The position numbers and the translations under genes were made by a program. The notes beneath the pieces are model-generated. The model did not search any database. It was not told the origin of the DNA and saw only the letters and a list, made by a program, of their open reading frames with translations. Shown in pieces: positions 56,299-64,000 of a stretch of DNA of 64,000 bases (positions within the stretch are counted from its first letter, which is position 1; each line of letters begins with the position of its first letter). The stretch is from Cranoglanis bouderius. Its lineage: Eukaryota; Chordata; Actinopteri; Siluriformes; Cranoglanididae. Location of the stretch: NCBI GenBank assembly GCA_023630585.1, contig CM042558.1:17059300-17123299 (forward strand). The letters are read 5' to 3'.

Positions 56299-57747
56299 TT
56301 TATTAGATGTAAAATGCTATGGTGGACACATCATGAATGGTTAAAATAAAGAACTGTCAAAAGTCTCTCTCTCTTTCTCTCTCTAGAGCCGGAGCCATAG
56401 AATCAGTGAGGTTTTTACAGGTTTTTTTTGTGTGTTATCCTAAATAAATCTTAGATGTATGAGCCAGAGGAAAATGAAAGTGTCTCTCTTTTTTTTTTTT
56501 TTTTTTTGGCAAAAAAAAAAAATTACTTAGTCATGCTCACTCATAGCGAGTCTCAGAAATTGCATGCATCCGAGCTGTTTGAGTTTTGTGTTAAAACCTT
56601 TGATGGATGGTAAAGTTAACACAGAGTGAATGCCAGGGCATGTGTTGTTGTTGCCAAATAACTTATTTAATAGAATAAATTTAGCTGCTTCGATTGTACA
56701 GATATTCAACCAGGTTTAGTGTAGCTTCTCCACAGAGAAGGAAAGGTTACGTACATCGATATGTGCTTAGAAAGAAGACATAAAGATCAGAAACGCCTGT
56801 TAGAGACGGTGTTAATGATGTGTTTAGTGACTTGAAGTGAAAAAAATCGCTGTGGTGAGAATACGCGAATAGATTCGTTTTAGATTCAGTTATTTTGCAG
56901 AAATTCTTTGCATCACGTCGTCCTCCTCAGAGACGGCAATCCTATCATTCTGTTTACTGGAACAATCTCATGAAAGTTGTAAAAATACACGATTAGAGAA
57001 TGACATGAGTATAGAAATGTAATAACAGCACACATTAACGCCGAGGACTCTGTGCATCTCCTGCACGCCTGAGGCATGAGCGTGTATCTGAGAGGGGGGT
57101 TTTCAGCTGTCACTTGTCAGGTTCTGTCCCGAGGAAAGAGAGAAACATGAAATATTCTCAAGGAAAGATCTCCCTTCTCTGCTTCTCTCTCTGTCTGAAA
57201 TGACAGTGATTTAAAAGCGACTTGTTGCTCCTGAGTCTGTTCAGAGTTCTTCAGCTTGCATCGTTGCCATCATGCATTCTTATCTCATTTGTTAGAAGAG
57301 ATGCTCACAGGACGCATATTGAGGAGATGATTCAGTGTTTTCCTGCAATCAAGTCTGCCCTAAATATAACTAACACAGACCCATTGTCTTCCTGTGTGTT
57401 TGTACGGAGCATTAAGCATTAATCACGTCTTTCACCTTGGTCATGTCTTTCACCTTGATCGTGTCTTTCACACTGCTGTTTTCTTTGCCAGGTCTGAGCA
57501 AAAATCTAAGTAATTAGCTCATCCTCCATTTTGTTTGAAATCCAGAAAGAAAAAGACTCGCTTTCATTTTCCGCCGGCCCACACGCCTGTGAAGTTCCAT
57601 TCTCACATCTTTTTATTCTCGCTCACGTCCATTTTATTAATACTGATTTTATAATATTGCGTTGGTTATTAATGCATCTTGTATAGTTTGTGTGGAAATT
57701 CTGATGATTGGAGCATGGCACATAGTGTGGTATGCTTGTCTGGATTG

Positions 57748-57748
<1 letters not shown>
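56299..57748. other. Unique intronic DNA with a small 18-bp tandem repeat
   Basis: Three tandem units of TGTCTTTCACCTTGNTCR type occur at 57424-57475. Poly-T/poly-A at 56488-56521. No gene seen. Confidence 0.35.
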
Positions 57749-57810
<62 letters not shown>

Positions 57811-57935
57811 TGTGTTAGAGCGGTCAGTAGTGTCATTTCTGGTGAATGGTTCTGGTCTTTCCTGCTTTTAGTGCCCGAGCTCCTGCTGTCACTTCATGCT
57901 TCACTTCCTTCTGCTCTTCAACATCCGAATGATTC

Positions 57936-57998
<63 letters not shown>

Positions 57999-58063
57999 CT
58001 CCTTCCACCACTGTCTTGCTATTGTCTCTGCTTCCTCAATTTCCCTCTTTTGTGCTCTCTCTT

Positions 58064-58116
<53 letters not shown>
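57749..58116. repeat. (GT)n and two (CT)n microsatellites
   Basis: GT 57749-57814, CT 57936-57996, CT 58061-58116 with TTCT interruptions. The 184-codon frame over this block is an artefact. Confidence 0.96.
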
Positions 58117-58117
<1 letters not shown>

Positions 58118-58930
58118 AGGGTAGTGGAAATGTCATCCCTTTTTTTTTATTAATAATCTTTCTTACATCTCCGGCCGCCGCCAGCCAATGCTTAAAGCAT
58201 ACAATGTTTCCACGCTTACACCTCTTGCTTTAATCACAGCGTGTCATCTCCCTGTCGCAGAAAGACACGCAGCGGGCCACAGCCTCGAGATCAGCTCGCC
58301 CTCTAAACCCACTCACATGCTTCAGGAGATTAAAGAAACAAAACCTATCCTAGATCAGAGCTCTGGCAGAACCCTCCTCTCTCAGACTACAGGGGTTGTC
58401 CTGAAAGTCCTGATGAAAAGATTGCTATACACACGATTAGCACACAGAACACACTTTTAAGTGAAACTGTACATGAGAGGTTTGTTCAGTTCAAACACCA
58501 AATATTTTGTATGATATTAAAATGAAAGTGCTACTAGTTTGCGAAACAAAAACAAACTTGGCATGACATAAAAATGAGTGGAATACAAGTTATTAGTTAC
58601 TAGCATTAACCAGCTAACTGATGCAAATAAACCTGATATTTGCAAACTCTAGCTATATAGATATACTTTTTTTCAGCTGGTGCTTTGTTTTGGTGCTGAA
58701 TAATGTCGGGTTCATGATGATTGTTGATGTTGCCAACTATTGGGGCAGATAAATTATACTTTTAATAACTGAATGAAATTTAATTGGTGTCTAGGGTGCT
58801 GAAAGGCAGGCAGATAAAAGTGGTGCTGAAATACATGGTGCCATAAGAGCTATTGTCCATGGTGCTGTAATACATACAGAATACTCACTTCTACATTGAG
58901 AATTAAGCTGGACTTCTAGCTGTCTCTAGA
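58117..58930. other. Unique intronic DNA
   Basis: Recurring GGTGCTGAA/GGTGCTGTAA words at 58690-58870 hint at a decayed tandem repeat related to 59480-59580. No gene. Confidence 0.35.
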
Positions 58931-59135
58931 GCAGGAATGTCTGTGTACAATTGTAACCTCCATAAAGACCCAACATGGCTGCAGGTTTTCATTCCACTCA
59001 AGTACTTGTTAGCCAGGTTTAGGCCAAGATGAACCAATTAAACACTTGGAATCAGATATGAGTCCTCCTTGGTTGGAATGAAAACCTGCAGCCACAGTGC
59101 ACCTTTATGGTTAAGATTAGACACTCCTATTCCGG
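58931..59135. repeat. Foldback (palindromic) MITE
   Basis: The left arm GGCTGCAGGTTTTCATTCC (about 58977) reappears inverted at about 59070-59092 (GGAATGAAAACCTGCAGCC), with the outer arms CATAAAG/CTTTATG also pairing. Overall a hairpin-capable element of about 205 bp of a common fish type. Confidence 0.75.
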
Positions 59136-59479
59136 AAAGTGCGGTACATAATTGTTAGTAAACATGGCAAAGAAAGTGGAAGAGGTCATTTGACTGACAC
59201 CCTGTTGTTCAACTGCAAACATGTATTTTCAGACCGAATGGCTAAAAAAGTCACTGTATGTTGCTTAAAGGTATTTCAGGTTTGAATATGGTGCTGTGTG
59301 TTGCTGGGAACTGGCACACTGCACAGAAGCGCAGATATAATGAGATTCTGATGTTTGTGGTGAACAAAGTGAACAATCTGCTGTCACAACTGTTATTTTG
59401 TTGTTGGCAATATGTCGCTGCCCGTGGTCCTGAAACAGATTGCAACTGAAAACACTGGCTAAGGGGATACGGCGTTGCC

Positions 59480-59582
59480 GCCGTCCATGGTGCTGAAACT
59501 CAATTTAGTTTGTCGATGCTGCTGTCCACGGTGCTGAAGTTCAGTGCGTTTTAGTGATGTTGCTATCCATGGTGCTGAAGGG
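59480..59582 (+). repeat. 41-bp tandem repeat, about 2.5 units
   Basis: GTCCATGGTGCTGAA recurs at 59483, 59524 and 59565 (with substitutions), a strict 41-bp spacing. Confidence 0.75.
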
Positions 59583-60084
59583 GGGTTCAATGGGCTGTAG
59601 TGCTTGTTCCGGTGCTACGCCAGTGTCTCAATGTGTTACTCCCAAGAAGTCACACTAAACACAGCTACTTTGAAGACAAAGTCACAGAAAATACATACTG
59701 TGAACCCCTATTGGAATGCTGCTTCTGTATGTACACAAATTATATACTGGACATTCATACTGCCACAAAGATCAGAACAATTATTAATGCTGTCTGTGTA
59801 AGATTTGTCTTTCAGCATGATTTAGTAGATAAAGAGGCACCTCAGGGTAAGTTGTGGCATTTCTAGAGATGAGAGTGCGAATCAGAGTGCATCATGACGA
59901 AGGCTGAGGAATCACACAGGGCCGGGCACACTGAGAGCCAAACATGGCCACCAGAGCATGCGAGAGAAAGGTCAGCACCTCCATCTGCATTATTCATGAG
60001 ACTCAGAGGATTTTCATTTCTCCAGAGAGCCCAGCTTCACTCTCTTCTTCACCAGGACAGTGCCAAATCTAATCTTGTATTCTA

Positions 60085-60965
60085 CTGTACTCACCCTATA
60101 CATCCACTCTGCTGTACTCTCCCCTACAAATCCACTCTGTACTCGCCCTACATATCCACTCTACTGTACTCTCCCTACATATCCACACTGCTGTACTCTT
60201 TCTACATATCCACCCTGCTGTATTCTCCCTACATATCCACTCTACTGTACTCTCCCTACATATCCACCCTGCTGTACTCTTTCTACATATCCACCCTGCT
60301 GTATTCTCCCTACATATCCACTCTACTGTACTCTCCCTACATATCCACCCTGCTGTACTCTTTCTACATATCCACCCTGCTGTACTCTCCCTACATACCC
60401 ACCCTGCTGTACTCTCCCTACATACCCACCCTGCTGTACTTTCCCCACATATCCACCCTGCTGTACTCTTTCTACATATCCACCCTGCTGTACTTTCCCC
60501 ACATATCCACCCTGCTGTACTCTTTCTACATATCCACCCTGCTGTACTTTCCCTACATATCCACCCTGCTGTAATCTCTCTTCATATCCACCCTGCTGTA
60601 CTCTTTCTACATACCCACCCTGCTGTACTTTCCCCACATATCCACCCTGCTGTACTCTTTCTACATACCCACCCTGCTGTACTCTCCCTACATACCCACC
60701 CTGCTGTACTTTCTCCACATATCCACCCTGCTGTACTCTCCCTACATATCCACCCTGCTGTACTCTCCCTACATATCCACCCTGCTGTACTCTCCCTACA
60801 TATCCACCCTGCTGTACTCTTTCTACATATCCACCCTGCTGTACTGTCCCTACATATCCACCCTGCTGTACTCTCCCTACATATCCACCCTGCTGTACTG
60901 TCCCTACATATCCACCCTGCTGTACTCTCCATTCTACTGTAATCTCCCTACATATCCACCCTACA
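60085..60965 (+). repeat. 27-bp minisatellite (about 32 units)
   Basis: Unit TCCCTACATATCCACCCTGC followed by TGTACTC. Variants CCCTAC, TTCTAC and CCCCAC alternate. The 5' third shows an 81-bp (3-unit) higher-order period: TCCACTCTAC at 60155, 60236 and 60317. As 27 is a multiple of 3, frames of 116-303 codons are open on both strands; these are not genes. Confidence 0.97.
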
Positions 60966-61277
60966 CTCTAGTCTACTCTGTAATCCCCACAGAAGTAAAT
61001 AAGTAGACTTATAGGCTCCTACAATAACAAACGAGGTTGCTGTAGATAGCCACTCAGTTGAGCTTTTCACTGTGGCTTTGGTGTTGTGTATAACGTGTGT
61101 GTATGTGTGTTTGTGTGTGAGAAATTGTTTCACTCCTCCTCACTTTGTTTGATGAGGATGGAGACTCGTAGAACACACAGCCCAAAGATGGAAAACTCTA
61201 TACGAGGAAACAGTAAATCACCCTTGTTTAGTTCGTCCAACAGTGCAACAGCACTGTTTAAATATAACACTCATTAT

Positions 61278-61295
61278 ACTGCAAACCTGGGGTGA

Positions 61296-61328
<33 letters not shown>

Positions 61329-61427
61329 TGTGTGTGTGTGTGTTCATCAGGGAACAAACCAGTGGGGGGCTTCCACACAACTCCTCATGTCACCCTAGAG
61401 ATGGCAATTAAAATGACTCTGGAAGGC

Positions 61428-61480
<53 letters not shown>
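61278..61480. repeat. (GT)n microsatellites
   Basis: GT at 61278-61342 (one TATG interruption) and 61428-61480. Confidence 0.96.
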
Positions 61481-61481
<1 letters not shown>

Positions 61482-62357
61482 ACATACATATGCTACTCTG
61501 CGTGTAAGTGGGTTTTTCTGAATTCTCCCCAGTACTTTGTTGCTGTAATAAGACCCATGAAATATTAACGTGCTCCTCCAGCAGAATGCTTCATAAATTG
61601 TATTCGGATACTCACCAGTCTAGCTTCCTCATAATTGCCTCTTGTTAAAGAAGTACGAGAGAAGGAAAAACACAAGATGAAAACTGTTATTTAAATCCCA
61701 CGGATGCACCCAAAGATTGTAATATCACTTTAGCACGTCGCAATATCGCAAGATGAATGTAACCCTTCCTCTGAATCTCCAAACACGGGCGTAACTTGCG
61801 GAGAGTAAATATTACATTACAATATCCCATTGTTGACTAAAATGATATGTTTCCAAGTCTATTTTGGTATTTTTGTATCTGTAGGAAATAGTTAGAATCA
61901 GATGTATCTGTATGAAGGTGGTTAGAATAAGATTAGGGTTAATTGATCTGAGAGATTCAGATTACGTTGATTGTATGGTTGGTTTACAAGTGATATAAGT
62001 CTTACACAAGTCTATGGAGAGTTAGGTGTAGGTTCTGTCAAACTACAGATTGGTTTAAAGCCCACATTTTGGTCACAGTGTGACACAAACAGTACAGCTA
62101 GCTAAACGTGAGTTATGATGAGATTTTCTTGGTGGTTGTGGTGTAAGTACCTTTTTCATGGCTACACAGCTATTGAAATGGTTGCCATGTTTACATTTAC
62201 AGTTTTTACATTTCTCTAAAGTAAGCAGGCTATTTTTTTTGTACATATATAACCAACATAACGCTTTCATACTAATGTGTATGCTGTTAGTGCGTATCCT
62301 GTTGCTGCCTCTTTTGAACTGTAGTAACAAACATACTTAAATGATCATTAATCTTTT
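61481..62357. other. Unique intronic DNA
   Basis: AT-rich. CGCAATATCGCAAG at 61739 may be a decayed hAT MITE fragment. No gene. Confidence 0.35.
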
Positions 62358-62605
62358 CCCTCCATTTTCTCCCCAAGTCCCACTCACCAGCCAGCTCTCC
62401 CCATCAAAGAACAGCTCCCATCCAGGGAGGGCAAAATCTCACAAGTGCTTCCTTCCAAGACACGTGGAACCAACCATCCACATCTTTTCATAACACACTC
62501 AGAGGGAAGCACAATTTTGCTGTCAGGATTTGAATTTGCAATCTCTGGACAATAAGACAGGTGCTTTTGTGTTGCACCACTGCTATTTGGGCCAGCCAAA
62601 TCGTT
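62358..62605 (-). mobile_element. tRNA-derived SINE, reverse orientation (family C-like)
   Basis: On the minus strand: B-box-like GATTGCAAATTCAAATCCTG, then a body with CTTCCCTCTGAGTGTG, and at the end CTGTTCTTTGATGGGGAGAG and GGTGAGTGGGACTTGGGG. The 124-codon minus-strand frame is part of it. Confidence 0.6.
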
Positions 62606-62834
62606 CTGTGTTATAAAATGGAGTAAAAGGGTCAGCCATAAGGGTTCTGCTAAAGCCTCAGGCTGAAATGAGACGCTGTTTAAAGCAAGTGCGTCTGTGG
62701 TCAGTGTTCTGCTTGAACACCTCATCTGTTCACTGATACTGAAGTGTAGCATGAACATGTCAGCATGATCGGGGACATAATTGACTTAATAAATAATAAA
62801 TAACCAAGCCCAAGTGGATGCACAATGGGACAGG

Positions 62835-62837
62835 GGT

Positions 62838-62881
<44 letters not shown>
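62835..62881. repeat. (GT)n microsatellite
   Basis: About 23 GT units. Confidence 0.96.
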
Positions 62882-62883
<2 letters not shown>

Positions 62884-63481
62884 ACTGAGCCCATGTGTGC
62901 AGGTGATTTAGATAAGCCTGTGTAATTGCCCTCATTACTGCCACTGTGTTTGAGTAGCTTGCCATTCGGGCTGTAGCGGGGATTGAGTGTGCGCTGCAAA
63001 GAGGTGCTCGAGCTCACACACAAACAAGGCTGGCTGTGCGTGGGTTTCGTAGCTTTCACACAAACACACACACGCAAACACAAAAACAACCCAACATGAG
63101 GCTAGCTGCTCTATAATTTACAGCCTTTTCATTCAGATCTACCTACACGCACACAAATGCAGACACTCCTGCCGTCTGAGTGATGGCCTGCTAGCTCTGA
63201 GTGCCTGTGGTTAATGTCACTGATGCCGGGTCTGGGCAAACGCTATGGAGAAATCACCACCACGCAGCAAGCTTCGCTGTCGTCTCATCAATCCTCCCCT
63301 CTATTTATAACACATCTGCAACTGTGAACAGAAGGAGCAAAGCAATTTTAAAAACAGGGACAGGCAGGGAGCTGCCATTGGACAGAAACACATTCGGACT
63401 GCTGGCTTATATTGAGTACTGAACATCATCTAGTTCTACAACTAACAAATGCAACTAGTTAGTTGTTCTACAGCAGCTAAC

Positions 63482-63757
63482 TTCATTGGAACTGACAGAC
63501 ACATAGACAACATCCCATTCACTTGGACCGACAGGCACGGAGGCCATGCCCCATTTACTGGGACAAACAGGCACAGCAGTCCTTCAGTGAGATAGACAGA
63601 CACAGAAGCCACGCCTCTTTCACTAAGGCAGGCAAACCATGAGGCCATGCCTTTTTTACTGGGATGGACAGGCACAGAGGCCACACCTCCTACAATGAGA
63701 TAGGCAGACACAGAGGCCATGCCTCTTTCACTGAGAGGGACAGATACAGAAGCCCCC
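63482..63757 (-). repeat. Diverged inverted copy of the 36-bp minisatellite
   Basis: On the minus strand the units read like CTCTCAGTGAAAGAGGCATG followed by GCCTCTGTGTCTG, the same pattern as the unit at 37697-38234 but far more decayed (about 7-8 units). Its minus-strand frame gives VASVSVYLTEG-type peptides matching the other array's pseudo-translation. Confidence 0.75.
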
Positions 63758-64000
63758 CCTGTAAGACCCCAGAAGCCTAATGTGAGTATTGAACACTAGA
63801 CCCTATACTAACTACACTACACCCTACATTCCTTTATACATATAGCCTTTTTCACCCTAGGCTTAGGGCACTTGGTAGTGTTTTTTTTTTTTTGTTTTTT
63901 TTGTGGTGAGGACAGACATTTTTCAGACTCTTTATTGTTAATAAACTGGCTTTAATTAGGCCATTTTCTATGTTGTGTTTTGTTTCTGTGTTGCTGATTT
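63758..64000. other. Unique DNA at the window end
   Basis: Poly-T at 63880-63901; nothing else recognised. Confidence 0.35.

Larger units (their letters stand above)
24090..64000 (+). other. Presumed start of the long second intron of the TAFA1-like gene
   Basis: No exon encoding the conserved TCEV...CCNKN cysteine-rich part of TAFA proteins is visible on the + strand downstream of 24090, and mammalian TAFA1 has introns of hundreds of kilobases. The interval is therefore best read as intronic. It holds microsatellites, minisatellites, transposon relics and several CNE-like islands described separately. The remaining stretches are unique AT-rich DNA without recognisable genes. Confidence 0.5.

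Noticed and set aside
57679..58233. 184-codon plus-strand frame with Cys/Val then Ser/Leu blocks
   Set aside because: Translation of GT and CT microsatellites.
60060..60971. 303-codon open frame rich in TYPPCCTL repeats
   Set aside because: It is a translation of the 27-bp minisatellite. The other plus-strand frame and the minus strand are equally open, there is no splice or start context, and no protein family is matched.
62622..62873. Search for downstream TAFA cysteine-rich exons
   Set aside because: No frame anywhere downstream of 24090 shows the CCNKN or CSC-type motifs; the remaining exons must lie outside the window.

Overview
This is a stretch of vertebrate nuclear DNA, almost certainly from a ray-finned (teleost) fish. 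The evidence is long (CA)n, (CT)n and (AT)n microsatellites every one to two kilobases, several tRNA-derived SINE copies of a type common in teleosts (heads with a tRNA B box, tails ending in GGATGGATGG), many Tc1/mariner-, pogo-, hAT- and TTAA-type DNA transposon relics, and splice sites instead of operons. A catfish-like genome is plausible from the SINE type, but I cannot fix the species. There is no prokaryotic gene organisation, no CRISPR array and no intact transposon.

The one protein-coding gene I can support is on the + strand: the 5' part of a TAFA1-like (FAM19A1) gene for a small secreted neuronal protein. A GC-rich, CpG-rich, CT/AG-repeat-flanked region at about 18.0-18.6 kb looks like its promoter plus a noncoding first exon ending in a consensus donor at 18601/18602. 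The first coding exon (23966-24089) gives a signal peptide and a short mature N-terminus that align with vertebrate TAFA1, and ends at a GTGAGT donor in phase 1. The cysteine-rich exons of the family are not in the window, so everything from 24.1 kb to the end is best read as part of the very long second intron.

Layout: 1-18 kb is upstream DNA with SINEs, a SINE-bearing Tc1-type composite (6526-7437), a CACTG-ended element (9217-10209) and several non-repetitive stretches that look like conserved noncoding elements. 18-24 kb holds promoter, exon 1, intron 1 (with a 180-bp higher-order array at 18.8-19.7 kb) and coding exon 2. 24-64 kb is intronic: a degenerate ATAC/GATAC array with two nested SINEs and a 46-bp perfect palindrome (25.1-26.5 kb), a 36-bp minisatellite (37.7-38.2 kb) with a diverged inverted counterpart 25 kb away (63.5-63.75 kb), a 27-bp minisatellite (60.1-61.0 kb), a hAT-type MITE with a perfect 8-bp target duplication (49836-50207), and candidate enhancers near 37, 50.7 and 51.4 kb.

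Most long open frames in the window are translations of microsatellites or minisatellites and are not genes. I did not find a convincing new biological system. The points most worth testing are the alternative splice choices at the TAFA1-like N-terminus, the inverted minisatellite pair, the candidate regulatory islands and a short signal-peptide-like ORF at 45473.
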